DNA from: Orobanche coerulescens
Lineage: Eukaryota > Streptophyta > Magnoliopsida > Lamiales > Orobanchaceae
Direction of reading: 5' to 3'
Assembly (NCBI GenBank): GCA_033398695.1
Contig: CM065806.1
Span: forward strand, 43,673,001 to 43,737,000
Length of the DNA stretch: 64,000 nt
Below are positions 23,463 through 35,804 of the stretch, one piece after another. Below the pieces are notes generated by a model. That model was given only the letters and a program-made list of their open reading frames with translations. It ran no database searches and was not told the origin of the DNA. Each line of letters opens with the position of its first letter. Position 1 is the first letter of the stretch. Both the position numbers and the translations under genes were made by a program.

Positions 23463-24709
23463 GAGCCTTTGCTTGTCCTCAAGCAAAAAAAAAACTGATT
23501 ACAAATAAAAATCGTGAATGATCGTGCAAATCCATAGTGCTCAACTTAATCAATACTACCCCGAAATCCTCAAAGAATAATACAAGTATCGCAATAGTGA
23601 GTTACATCCAGGACACTGATTCCACAAAGTAACCAATTTCAGTCCTAATCAATCGTGCATGAAGAAAATCAAGCTCAAAGATTAACAAGCGTGAATTTAA
23701 CCGACCGTCAATATGAAGGGTTAAAAATAAACAAGCCAACTCGCCCAGTCCCACAGTCTAGTGGCAAAAATTTCAAGAGTTTCGTGATCAAAAAATAACC
23801 CTCAGACAGTATTCCCTTATATATGATCAATAAAATGATTCGAGTTAACCACTAGGTTCGGATCTCGGGATGTTTCATTGGGATAATCCTAGGGTGGAAT
23901 TCCATTCTCATGTATTGGGGAACCGTTTGACGTAAAAGACACTCATGGGGCACATGGATGCTTCTAGTTACTAAGTTCCCCTCCACAGCGGAGAAAAAAC
24001 TCGAATAGCTATTCCCGCATATCCGATTCAAGGTCGCTGTTTTACGCGAGAGTAAAAAACGGGTCACGCGAATACCCCCGGTTACTAGACTCCCCATCAT
24101 CAGCACATGCGAAATCTCTAAACCACTAGTCTAATCAGGGTCGTCGTTTTACGCGAGAGTAAACAACGGGTCACGTGAATACCCCCAGTTACTAGACTTC
24201 CCATCATAGAACAAATAATATCTCGACTTTTTCTTGGGAAAATCTGTCCGACTCTAAACTCAAATTAATTTCCAACACGACTCATGTTACTGGACAACTA
24301 GCTACGCGAAAAGTGTAACCAAACGTATAGACGGCGATTTTAAAACACGTATGTCTCCTTTCTTATCTACTAAGATTTCTACAAAAACGAAAAAATTTCG
24401 GACCTAAATGAATACTCAACAGAAACAGATATCGCTGACTACAACTCAACTAAAACTCAACCATTTCTTCCCTAAGAAATCAGTATCGTAACATTAGTTT
24501 TACACAAAAAGAAGCACGAAAAATTCACGAATGCAAATAATATCACGACAAGCAAGGCTAACGTCAAAAAATAACGAAAAATAATGAAAAGTGCAACGAA
24601 TAAGTACAACAACATAAAGTACCCCAAACTTAGGACGTACATTGACCTCAATGGACAAAAATAGTAAAATGCAATAAGGGACAAGGTCAAGTACTCCCCT
24701 AGTGTCTGC
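23463..24709. other. Non-coding 3' part of Athila-like internal region
   Basis: Includes two related units at about 24020-24090 and 24137-24205 (GTTTTACGCGAGAGTAAA with CGGGTCACG), a diverged direct repeat about 118 bp apart. No domain recognised. Confidence 0.45.
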
Positions 24710-26222
24710 TCAAGAACTGGTGCTGGCCTCGTCCGGCGATGAGGGTGGTGTGGCTGGCCGAACCGGTGGAATGAATGGCCCGTCCGGGTGCATAAGATGG
24801 CCCGTCCACGCAGTAAGGTAAACCTGGTGGTAAGCATCCCTCGCTGCCAAGCGTCTCGTCTCCCGTCGGTTGGCCCGGCGGGCCTGCTCTCTCATGTCAT
24901 CTCGGACGGCTGCGAGGATGCTCTCTCGCTCCGTCCGTATCTCCTCTCTCCAAGCATCTAAGTGACTCTCTCTCTCCTCATCTCCTCTCTCAGGCCGTCG
25001 AACATCGCCTGCAAGTGCTCTCTGTCGGGCGGCGGGCTGGACTCTGCCTGCCCATGCGTCAGAAGAAGAGGCTCGGGGGACTGCTCGTGTGCCTCATCTA
25101 GAAGAAATCCTCGCCCCCGAGCGTGTGCCGGCGCCCCACCCCACTGGTCGAAGTGCGAAATGATGCGATGATCAATCGGACCCTGGGGGCTAGCATCGGC
25201 TCATCATCCGACCACGTCATGCCCGAATGCCGGCATAGAGCGCAGATAAGAGAGGGGTGCTTCAGCCCCGTCTTGGCCCCTCCCTGAATACACTGGAAGA
25301 TAGATCGGACCAGAAGAGGGGCCACATCGAATCTGACCCCGGAAGTGATAGCATATAATGTACGGGCACGAGAGAGTAAAACAGAGCGGATCTGCGAGGT
25401 GAGATCAATTCGTGCGCAGATGAAGTACAACCAGGCTCGCCCAAGCCGACTGAGGCGCGATCTCTTAAAGTAGAAGGCCGAGGATCCCGGGGCGCGCATC
25501 TCCCAGACGGAGCTGGGCTGTGTAAGTGTCTCAAGCAAGGCCTCCCTCGTGAGGCCACTCATAGCTCACGTATAATCCGTCTCATCCACCACAGGCAGCT
25601 CGAATAATCTACGGATGGCAGCCACCGAAAAATCCACTATAATGCCCCGGACGACGACCTGCGTCCGAGTATCTGACTGTGATATCATCTGCACTGCTCG
25701 GATATGCTTCAGCAGAGCGCTAGCATAAAACTCCTGTACAATGGAGATCACTGCCGGCTCAGGAGGTGCAGCGAAACGGGCCCACCCCATCTCATCGATC
25801 ATCGTCAGAAGCTCCCCGTCCTGGGGGGCTGGAGTGAATCCCCGCTCCGGAATCAAAGGTCGAGGACGAATCTTTTCATTGAATATTTTATGGATTTCCG
25901 GGTCGGAGAATTGGTGCGACTCCAACTCGGCTCGGCTTTGTGAAGTTTCCCCTCGTGTGGGGGACGATTGCGTCCTAGCCCTTGTGCTAACCATTCTCTT
26001 TCTGGCCATGACGAGTTCCTGAAAAGATAAACACTGAAACATACTTAAGTTGTAAGGAAAACGACACCACTTGACTAAAGATATGCAAAACGTGAATAAA
26101 GAGTTTAACAAGCAAGCACCTCCGTGAGAGAAAATTAAAATTGAGCTTTCACGTATAAACTTGTCGTAAGGGTTGGGGTACGCTGTAAATCCATAAACGA
26201 TTTCGGTTGCACATAGTTTCAA
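24710..26222 (-). pseudogene. Athila-type 'putative plant transposon protein' ORF
   Basis: The frame from 26222 (likely start MARKRMVSTRARTQ near 26010) reads SDPEIHKIFNEKIRPRPLIPE, EMGWARFAAPPEPAVISIVQ and VVVRGIIVDFSVAAIRRLFE. It meets a TGA at 25566-25568, then continues in the same frame to 25098 (SRLGRAWLYFICARIDLTSQ, HPSLICALCRHSGM). A basic/proline-rich tail at 24710-24895 is in another frame. This matches my recollection of the domain found in the third ORF of Athila elements, whose function is unknown. One stop and one frameshift break it. Confidence 0.75.
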
Positions 26223-27712
26223 AATATTGACTTAACAAAGAAAAGTTTTCATTCATGCATTTCATCAAACACCTTGAATGCATGAGTTCCAATGAAGAAC
26301 AAACATTGTAATAGCTTGATTTAATCCCTAAAAATAACATCCTCAATTTGATCATCATGACAAACGATATATAACATAAACAATTCCTTCATAATCGACA
26401 GATAAAATCATTGATCAATCAAAAACTTCAAATTCCCAACTCAACCTTTGATAGAACTAAAAAAAACATATTCAAGATTTGAATGAATAACTACACCTCA
26501 CTTTTTCAAAACATGTATCAATAAGGGTTAAGGTATTGAGGATTACCCGAGTTGGATTGTAGTATGCAAGAGGACGACAAGTTGATAAGAAGTTTTCGGC
26601 CGATCGCTTGTGCAAAGGAAGGAAAAAATGTTACCTGGTGTGCCGGCCGATCGTGTATAAGAAGGTACCTGGGCCTTTGAACTTCCGAATGGGGGCCGCG
26701 GCACATCTTAAGGGAGCCGCGTCCCAGAGTACAGTCCACCTGGGCGTTGTTTGTTCTTTCACCTTGTGCCGCGGCTCAGCTTACGGGTGCCGCGACTTGT
26801 CATGTTATGTGCCGCGGCTCATTCGGTATATGCCGCGGCACGGAGTACAGCCTTCTGGGCGATCTTGGACATTTGGTGTGCCACGGTTCAGTGCATATGT
26901 GCCGCGGCTCAGGGACCTAGTGTGCCGCGGCTCAGTAAGGTCGTGTCGCGGCACAGAGTACAGTTTGTTTGGCCTTCTTTTTTTGACTTGTGTGTGCCGA
27001 GGGTCATCTTCCTTGTGCCGCAGCCCAATGCTGAATTTTCCCCTAGGATAATTTCTGCACAGAATTTTCAAAAGAAAACATCAAGAGCGTGAGAGATAAG
27101 CATATCCAAGCTAAAATCACGAAAAATAAAGATCCAAAAATGCAAGAAAATACTGAAACACAAAAAATCTACGACTAATACTCGGGTTGCCTCCCGAGAA
27201 GAGCTATGTTTATAGTCTTCAGCCGGACTTTTTGAAAATCAGTTCGCTTTTCGCAAACACCATTTGAACTCCGCCCCGTCCATCGAACCGTTAAAATGTG
27301 TTTTAAATTTTTGACCATTGGTCTTTAACAATCCGATTTTCGGTTTGGAAACCCAATGTTCCTTTTGAAAAGATTTCAATAAAAACAACTTTCTGAAACA
27401 CCCATTTTTCCCATGACTTGGCATCTATTTTACTTCCGGCTTATTCTCCTTTTTCTCTAACGAACTTATGACAGCATTAGGATTTTTCATTGGTGTATGA
27501 ACGGTTTATGAAGACGACATGTCCAAATGCCTAAGATATGCAACTCGTTCTACATTTTTCTCAGACGTCGGAGCATCTGAAACAGATTCTGAACACTTTG
27601 ACCGACAACTCTCCCGGTGTGCGCCATTCGCAAAGGTATCTACACTTTGAATTTGTGAACTCTTCTCAACACTACTTGGACACGGAAAGGATTTAAACAC
27701 TTGGAAAGTGAC
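26223..27712. other. Non-coding stretch in place of RT and integrase
   Basis: No pol motif in any frame. About 26690-27030 contains eight or more GCCGCGGC-like sites (CCGCGGCTCAG repeated), like the array in the element's own LTR. The remaining parts look like decayed linker. Confidence 0.65.
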
Positions 27713-28216
27713 TTACTCATCCTGAACCCGCAGAGTGAGTCTCCCTTTTTCCACGTCTATGAGAGTTCGTCCGGTAGCTAAGAATGGTCTTCCCAAAATA
27801 ATGGGAATGTTGTGATCCTCCTCCATATCGAGCACAATAAAATCAGCTGGAAAGATGAACTTATCTACCTTGACTAAAACGTCTTCTATTACCCCCCTCG
27901 GGTACTTGATAGATCGATCCGCTAATTGCAGCCAGATTGTCGTCGGCTTTACTTCCCCAATGCCTAGCTTCTTAAATATAGAAAGGGGCATCAGATTAAT
28001 GCTAGCACCGAGATCGCACAATGCCCTATCAAAAGAGATGTTTCCTATGGCGCACGGTATATTGAAGCTTCCTAGATCCTTCAATTTTGGCGGAAGCTTT
28101 TTCTGTAGAATCGCGCTGCACTCTTCAGTCAGTGCCACCGTTTCATATTCCTCGAGCTTCCTTTTATTTGATAAGATTTCCTTCATAAACTTCACATAGC
28201 TCGGCAGTTGTTCCAA
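27713..28216 (-). pseudogene. Athila-type protease domain
   Basis: The frame contains LPPKLKDLGSFNIPCAIGN, the active-site region ALCDLGASINLMPLSIFKKL, and IILGRPFLATGRTLIDVEKG. CDLGAS in place of DTGAS is usual for Athila/Ogre proteases. The frame ends at the stop near 27713 where RT would normally follow. It is separated from gag by a frame break in 28217-28445. Confidence 0.88.
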
Positions 28217-28445
28217 GGCATCAGCAAATGGAATATTTATATGCAGTTTCTTGAAGACGTCAAGAAACTTGGAAAATTACTTGTCCAATTTCTGCTTTTG
28301 CAAATGCTGTGGAAACGGGACGGGTGGCACATATGCCTTTGGATTGTCAGGAAACAGTATCGAGGGTCTCGAATTTTGTGATTCCTCATTCACCGAGTTT
28401 TTCTTCTCCTCATCCTCACTTCTCTTCTCGTTCCTCTCGGGCTGG

Positions 28446-29978
28446 TTACACTTCTTTCCCGCTTCTCAAACTGATGGCATTAATACTCTCTCTGGGATTC
28501 GTTTCAGTCTTACTTGGTAAGGTACCCTCCGGGCGAGCTGTTAATACATTAGCAATTTGGCCCAATTGGACCTTCAAGTTGCGAATAGAAGCGGAATAGT
28601 TTTGCAAGGTCGTCTCCATGCGGGCCATGAACTGACTCCTATTTGCTGCCAATTTCGCCATTGCTTCCTCTAGAGAAATTTTTGGAGCGGGAGGAGGTTG
28701 TTGTTGGTGCTGAGCAAATGGAGGTTGGTTTAAATTCTATCCGTTCTTCCATGAAAAGTTAGGATGATTACGCCATCCCAGATTATAAGTGTTGGAGTAC
28801 GGATTATTTTGCCGGTTCCCTTTCCCCACGAACTGAGCTTGTTCCATCAGAGGTTGCTCGAAAGGGTTTCCGCCTTGGCACTCTGCGCTAAGATGAGATC
28901 CGTTGCACCAATTGCACGATTCAATGGTAACGGGGGAAGGAGCATGCGAAAATGCTTGAAGTTGCTGAGTCAAGGCGGCGACTTGAGCTGATAATGTAGA
29001 GATCGGATCGTTATGGGAGATTTCCATAACTCGTTTCGGGTTTACTCGTTCGGACGGCCATTGATAAGCATTCGCAACCATTGCCTCCAATAGATCATGA
29101 GCTTTCGCCATCGTTTTTCCCATTAAGGCGCCTCCAGTGGCTGCATCAACAAGAGTGCATGTAGAAGCACTCAATCCATTATAAAAAGTCTGAATTTGTA
29201 GCCAGTCCGGTAGGCCATGGTGTGGGCATCTCCGTAGTAAATCCTTGTATCGCTCCCAAGCCTCGTGAAGCGACTCCATATCAAATTGCCCGAAAGTAGT
29301 GCTCTCGTTCCGTAACCTCGCCGTCTTCGATGGTGGGAAGAACTTAGCCAGGAAGGCTTGCGCTAATTCCGCCCAAGTCGTGATAGAGCCCGGCGGTAAA
29401 GAATTTAACCAAAATTTGGATTTGTCCCTCAAAGAAAACGGAAAAAGCCGCAGACGGATAGCATCATCGGTGACACCGTTGTTCTTGAAGGTGTCACAAA
29501 TCTCGAGAAATGACGTGATATGCGCGTTGGGATCATCGTTCGCCAATCCACAAAACTGGCTTGCTTGCACCATCTGAATAATGGCCGGCTTGATTTCGAA
29601 ATTGTTCGCCTGGATGGTTGGACGCCGAATTCCTGAAAAGCTCGCATTGATTTGAGGCATAGTATAATCGCGGAGTGCCAATGCCGGTTGAGCTTGTTGC
29701 ACAAGATTATCTCCTCCGTGATTTTCGGTATTATCGGCCATTGTGACTTTTGCTGGTAGCTCTCGTTTCTTCTTCTTGCTTCTCCAAAGAGTGCGCTCGA
29801 GTTCGGTATCCAAAGGTAGTAGGCCTTCATTACCGAAATTGTTCGCCTGGATGGTTGGACGCCGAATTCCTGAAAAGTTCGCATTGATTTTCGGCATAGT
29901 ATAATCGCGGAGTGCCAATGCCGGTTGAGCTTGTTGCACAAGATTATCTCCTCCGTGATTTTCGGTATTATCGGCCAT
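28446..29978 (-). pseudogene. Athila-type gag with 237-bp N-terminal tandem duplication
   Basis: The frame from MADNTENHGGDNLVQQAQPA (29978) carries the gag capsid domain (FCGLANDDPNAHITSFLEIC, LRLFPFSLRDKSKFWLNSL, FLAKFFPPSKTARLRNE). A knuckle-like CNWCNGSHLSAEC follows. An in-frame TAG at 28737-28739 follows NFSWKNG, after which the same frame continues to 28446. Residues 1-79 are repeated at 80 onward: MADNTENHGG occurs twice, and the segment between was 5' leader in the parent (the same sequence lies upstream at 29979-30070). The duplication kept the frame because 237 is divisible by three. Confidence 0.9.
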
Positions 29979-30194
29979 GGTGACTTATGCTGGTAGCTCT
30001 CGTTTCTCCTTCTTGCTTCTCCGAAGAGTGCGCTCGAGTTCGGTATCCAAAGGTAGTAGGCCTCCATTACCGAATTTTCTTATGCACTAACCGGAAATTC
30101 GTGCAAGTAAAAACAAATAAAATTACACAATAATAAAAAAATTGATTAAACTAAGACTAGAAATACTAAAATCGATATTAGTAAAAATAATCAG

Positions 30195-30212
30195 TCCCCG
30201 GCAATGGCGCCA
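30195..30212 (-). other. tRNA-Asp primer binding site
   Basis: The minus strand reads TGGCGCCATTGCCGGGGA next to the 5' LTR, 17 of 18 bases complementary to the 3' end of plant tRNA-Asp as I recall it. Typical of Athila/Tat elements. Confidence 0.85.
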
Positions 30213-30217
30213 AAACT

Positions 30218-31512
30218 TGGTGCGGATTTCGTTGAACGCATGTGCACGTTATCGTAGACAAGTAATAAAATGATGAGTAAGATATCGTTCCCACAAGGAC
30301 TGAATTACTAATTATCGATTTATATGTATTCTAATTTTATTTGAACTGTCGAAAGTTGAGTTGCAAGTAATAACTAAAGAAAACTAATAAAAGAATAAGT
30401 AGTAAAAATGATCGATTGAAGAAAGAAAATCAAATAAGAAGTAAATCAAGGATTGTGAATCCACCTCGGTTTATCCGAATTTACTCTCAATTATTCGAAA
30501 TTAATGATTTCCCAATTTATTGAAGGCGAAGGTTGCTAAAGTACTCTACCGCCTCTCCCGAGGTCAGTAGATTTTTCTAAGGCGAATAATACACTCTATC
30601 CCTAGGTGAATTAATTCGACAATAGATAAAAGGCACGAAATCTTCAAAAAGGCCACGCAGTTCCTATGAGTATATTCCTATCTCACAAGATAAAACGGTT
30701 CTCACTAATATTTCCTCACCAACTCTCCTCTCCCGATTAGAGTTGCGCAATTAAAACAATTCAATTATAGGCCACACAATTGAAAGCATTAAAAATAATT
30801 GGGAAAACTCAACAGAAAAGGGAATTATATAGATCCGTCAAAACCTCAGTTTCATCAAAATCCTAGAACAGGGTTTTAGCCTGAGATGCTAAGGAATAAA
30901 AATACAGAATTAATTAAAAAAGCATAAAGATCAAACGCAGTCGAAGAGCTCGGATTCCTCCATTCTCTAGCTTCCGCTCTATGCTCCTTGGTGGTTTCTG
31001 CTTTTCTTCCTTGATGATGATCGATCCTCCAATGATTATCCCTTCAATTATGACCTTAAACCCTTATTTATAATTCTCCTCAGCCTCCAAAATGCGTCCG
31101 TGTGATTAGGTCGAGAACAGGCTACAAAACGGCCCAAAACCACGCAGAACACACCAAACCGCCCCGTGGGCCGCGGCTCACTTAATCTGTGCCGCGGCCC
31201 CTTAGCCTTCAGCGCCAACACCTGGGCGCTACATTTTCTTCCTGGGCCGCGCTCAGCATACTTGTGCCGCGGCCCCCGATACAGTCTACTCGGGGTTCGC
31301 TGGTTGTCTTCGTGTGCCGCGGCCCGCTTTCCCTGTGCCGCGGCCCCAGGCTAAAATTTGCCGTTTTCGCCCGTTTTCATCGTTTGAGCTTCCGGACTCC
31401 AATTTCCTGCCAAACATAAAAGAATAGTGCATTAAAGGCTCATTTGTGCAGGTTTAGACACAAAAATGGATAAAGAATAATGATAAATAAACGTATAAAA
31501 ATATGCCTAATA
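30218..31512 (-). repeat. 5' LTR of the Athila-like element
   Basis: 1295 bp with TATAAATA on the minus strand at 31065-31072 and the GCCGCGGC array at 31163-31350. It is visibly more diverged from its partner than the chromovirus LTRs are from each other, so this insertion is older. Confidence 0.9.
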
Positions 31513-31517
31513 GTGCC

Positions 31518-33442
31518 CGGCTAAAATGCTACACATAACCAATCGACACGCAGATATAACTCCAGAGATGTCACGATGCAACATGACAACGAAACTCAAA
31601 AAATTACACATTTATCCAAGAATCGAACGACTCACTGAAGTGACCACAAGGCTCAACAAAACCAACGATATCAAAGGCGATAAAGCATTGGAATACAATC
31701 CCGCCACAAAACGATAATACGATCAAGAACAACACCACATAATGAATCACAGATTCATAGAGCATTACATATACACGAACATATAATATTCACAAGAATT
31801 CAACCATCATTTTAACCAAGCAAGATAACTTGTCTCAATATAGATACGAGAATAATCCTCCAATGACGAACGAACGGACGGTCCTCAACTAATATCGGTT
31901 ACTCAAACAATCGACCTTGAATAAAATACATTTCACTCAATAACACATACATATAATGATCGATATCGAATTCAATGGGACGACACCCTAAATTCAATTT
32001 GAATAGTTGAACTATCTCAAGATATCAAAATTCTATTCTAAGAACTCTATTAACCTCAATTCATTCTTATGATCGGTTTACAAGATGTTATCAAATACTT
32101 ACATGGTTCTTATGAATAAGAATTTATCACGAACATTGTTAAACAATCATTTACGTTCGTTAATATCATCTTATATCGTTTAAACTTTCCAAGAACATCA
32201 CCAATGTTCGAAAGTGATTATCTAAACAGCCCTTGTTTCATCATTACATCAATTTTTTGTTGAATATAGTAAACTTCAATAAGGTTATTCATAATCATGG
32301 AGATTATCTCATATTTAACACCATCCTTACAACCCCTTACTAACTTGGAGAATCAGCTATGATCATCATCTATAAATTCACCTAGCTTAGGTTATGATGT
32401 AATCAAGTCATTCATCACAAGAATTATTACGTAACCATCAACAAGCTACGTTAGAAATGTATGAAACTATAGTCTTATGATGAATATATTCAAGGTTCAA
32501 CCAAAATCTACGATGAACCTAAGAATCAGAATCATGTTCCATACTTAGTTTGTTCATAAATCCAATGATTATCATGTTGTACTAGATTAATCTAACACTA
32601 CTGGAATTACTTCATTACTAACATCATCAATAATATTAAACAACATGAGTTTAACTAACCAACCTCAAGAAGGAATGAAGATTAACACCAAAACTCCAAG
32701 AACACACTCCAAGCTTCTTATTACCAAGCTATAATCCAAGTGATGAAGCTCTAACACAAGTTTGGAGGGCAGAAATGTGATTTAACAGGGTAGGGGATAG
32801 GTTTTCAGAGGGAGAGATCGAGTTAGGGTCGCGCAAAAATGAATGGAAAGTCATACCTTTAAAATATGCATTTAGCATTACGTACGCTATCGCCAAAGCT
32901 TAACGTACGTTAAGCACATTACGTACGTAAACCTACGGATGTTACGTACGCAATCGAATCCCCAGATGCTACTACCTCAAATCATATATACTATTACAAA
33001 TGTTTCCAAAATAACTTGCGTAAGACTCATGTACATTACGTACGCTAACACATGGCCATTACGTACGTAATGGCTGTTGACTAGGCTATCACGATCGGAT
33101 CACCAACCCCTGTCCATGCCTGGCCCCACCCGTCGAAAAACAAGGTGCTGCCTGATACACCACATTACGTACGTTAATGTAGGAGTGTTACGTATGTAAT
33201 GTTACACACATAGCGTGCGTAAGGCTAACATTGTAGCGTACGCTAAGGGCAACACATAGTCAAAAAATGAAATTCTCCAAACAAGATCTAACAATCAACA
33301 ATAGTGTGAACGACAAAGATAAAAATTCGACTTAGCATATTTCAACATTATATTCATTACAATAAATATGGATATGGTACGACAATACTCAAATTATCTG
33401 AAAAATACAATAGTAAAGACGAGAGTTCAGGCGGATATTACA
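31518..33442 (-). repeat. LTR-7 (Tekay, copy A), second part
   Basis: Continues the LTR begun at 21382 and ends with GGCGGATATTACA, the sense start of the LTR. AT-rich except for the CGTACG palindrome array at 32870-33250. The box corresponding to the copy B TATA reads TTTAAA here. Confidence 0.88.
32870..33250 (-). promoter_or_regulatory. CGTACG palindrome array in LTR-7, copy A
   Basis: About ten TTACGTACGTAA- or TAGCGTACGCTA-like sites, including the perfect 20-bp palindrome GCCATTACGTACGTAATGGC at 33055-33074. They lie upstream of the LTR start site on the minus strand. The same array is at 59815-60195 in copy B. Confidence 0.75.
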
Positions 33443-34205
33443 TATCCCCCCCCCCCCCGTAAAAGGAGTTTCGTCCCCGAATCTAATGGGTAAACAACCC
33501 AGGATATCTCTCTCGCATGCTGTCCTCAGTTTCCCACATAGCCTCCTCGATTTCGTGTCTCGACTATTGAATCTTCAATACGGGAATCATCTTGTTCCCC
33601 AACTATTTGACCCTCATGTCAAGTATCCGCATAGGACGTTCTTCATACGAATGGTCATCAACTATCTCGACCTCTTCGAATTGAATAATGTGGCTCGGGT
33701 CAGCAACATACTTCCTCAACTGGGATATATGAAATATGTTGTGAATCCGACTCAAAGATGGAGGTAACGCCAGACGATAGGCTAGGTTGCCTACACGTTC
33801 CAAAATCTCAAACGGGCCAATATATCTCGGGCTCAGCTTGCCTCTCTTCCCAAACCTAAAAACACCTCGAGTCGGGGACACTTTAACCAATACATGATCA
33901 CCAACCTTGAACTCGAGTGGTCGCCTACGATTATCTGCATACGATTTCCGGTGGCTCTGAACCGTCAATAGACGACTCTTAATTAGAGCAATCTTCTCAC
34001 GAGCTGCTAACAACATATCAGGCTCCATACCAAGGGATTCAGATGAGTCGTCCCAACACAAAGGGGACCTACAACGGTGGCCATACAATGCTTCATAAGG
34101 TGCCATCTTGATCGAAGCATGCCAACTGTTATTATATGTGAATTCTACTAACGGTAGTTGGGCTTCCCAGTCATACTTCTAATCGAGAGCACACACCCTC
34201 AAAAT
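33443..34205 (-). pseudogene. Tekay pol C-terminus, copy A
   Basis: A PPT with a 14-base C run on the plus strand (33447-33460) is followed by pol in reverse. The frame 33603-34106 carries [60 protein letters not shown] and SYEERPMRIL. Pol continues across the solo LTR insertion for only about 50 bases (36333-36379), so RT, RNase H and most of integrase are gone from this copy. Confidence 0.88.
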
Positions 34206-34645
34206 TATAACACCCTAATTCTCAAGTGGGACATTACACGCCGTAGAACCCTCGCGAGGTCTACCAGGCTAACACATGACACATATTTAATACAAGAAAA
34301 ATCCCAAAGGCACAATCATTAATGTAAAAATGGGCCGCGGCCTCGGCCAAAATGTTTTAATAGAAATACATGAAAGTATAAGTCAATACCATGCCATTGC
34401 CCACACAGGGGACTTTAACCGAGTACAATAAAACCATTCAAATTCCGATACTCAAACAATATAAATGACCCAACATAATTAAAGACTCGAGCCTCATAAT
34501 CATGCTAACACATCATTTGCGTGCATATCCCGTGCCTGCTCCTCAGCTCTCCCGGTACCTGAAATGCCATAAATATTCCGGAATACTACATTGGCAATCA
34601 AATCAGTTTTCAAACATCACGATATCACAAAATCACAATTGGTAT

Positions 34646-34862
34646 CCCGTGGCCGTAACCCTTAGTATCGACCCCCAGACATCCCGTCGAACGCTCCGGG
34701 TGGGATACCACTTTCGCGACCGTACCCCTTAGTATCAACCCCCAGACATCCCGTCGGGCACTCCGGGTGTAAGTTCAACCACACACGCACCCAAGTCCAC
34801 TTCCGCGGCCGTACCCCTTAGTATCGACCCCCAGACATCCCGTCGAACACTCCGGGTGGAAG
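34646..34862 (-). repeat. Tandem repeats in LTR-5
   Basis: Three copies of a unit built on CCTTAGTATCGACCCCCAGA and CATCCCGTCGAACRCTCCGG, starting near 34651, 34720 and 34810. Spacing is irregular (about 69 and 90 bp). Confidence 0.82.
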
Positions 34863-35486
34863 GAACACGACTCACGCACCCGAAAACCAGAATTCATCAT
34901 TCACTTTGAAAACGTAACATACGTAACGGAATGTAATACATGTACTTGCCTTGGTTAACACGACGTGAAGAAAAACGGTGAACGGAAAGGGTTTGGCCCG
35001 AATAATCTTCACAAATCTGATCCTAACACAATAACGATAAACAACCAATCTTAAAACTACGAAAACGTAGGAATACATCCTAGTTCTACCCACTGGAACA
35101 ATCCGTCGAACATTACTAGGGTATCGTCGATTATAAGTGACGAACAATAGAAAAATTGGAGTTTAAAACCACAAATCCTCAATAAAAACGAAGGAGTACA
35201 AGTACACGATTGAAGTTTAGCAATAATCCATGACAATTCGGATTAAAAGAGTCAAATCACAAGAAATCCCCAAAATTTCCCCAAAATCTCAAAACAAGGG
35301 TTTTAGGGATTCTTACCTCGATTCCGATGGTGGAAAGTGTTAATAACTTGAAGAAACGCAAGGAATGCAAGGATGTAAGTGGATGATGACATCTGGTTGA
35401 AATCAGCCCTAACCCTCGACTGAAATCGCTCAAACCGAAAGGAAGAAGTAAGGATGGAAAATGACGAAGTTGGGCTACTGTTGTCA

Positions 35487-35804
35487 TATATATATAATAC
35501 ATTGTTAGCGCATGCTAACCATTAAGCATAGCGTGCGCTAACGGGGCATGCAGGCAGTCCAGAAGCAGACCGGCGTCGCTAGCATGCGCTAAACAGGTTT
35601 AGCGCGCGCTAAACACTACCCGATAGCGTACGCTACCTAAGCCTTAGCGCACGCTACCTGATGGTCAGAGTACAGAATATGAATTCAGAACCCCCACTGC
35701 CCAGTACGCTGAAATCTTTAGCGCACGCTACGAACTCCAAGTTAGCGTACGCTAACCACGCAGCGATAGCACACGCAAGGAAACCAGGAGTAGCGTGCGC
35801 TACT
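35487..35804 (-). promoter_or_regulatory. LTR-5 promoter: TATA run and TAGCGYRCGCTA array
   Basis: A TATATATATA run at 35487-35499 (minus-strand promoter) is followed upstream by about ten palindromes of the form TTAGCGCACGCTAA, some perfect (TTTAGCGCGCGCTAAA near 35600). Confidence 0.75.

Larger units (their letters stand above)
22142..31512 (-). mobile_element. Athila-type element lacking RT, RNase H and integrase
   Basis: 9371 bp on the minus strand, with LTRs 22142-23447 and 30218-31512 and target duplication GTGCC (22137-22141, 31513-31517). The empty site occurs in copy B near 58431. It has a tRNA-Asp primer site, gag, protease and a plant-transposon-protein ORF. No RT, RNase H or integrase motif occurs between protease and that ORF, nor elsewhere in the 6.8-kb internal region. 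It would need help in trans to move. Confidence 0.9.

Noticed and set aside
26608..27092. Cys/Arg-rich frames on both strands
   Set aside because: Produced by the CCGCGGC array; three overlapping frames show the same periodic pattern.
33447..33460. 14-base C run as a G-quadruplex or regulatory signal
   Set aside because: It is the polypurine tract beside LTR-7; copy B has a shorter mixed tract, so length may be an expansion or a sequencing error.
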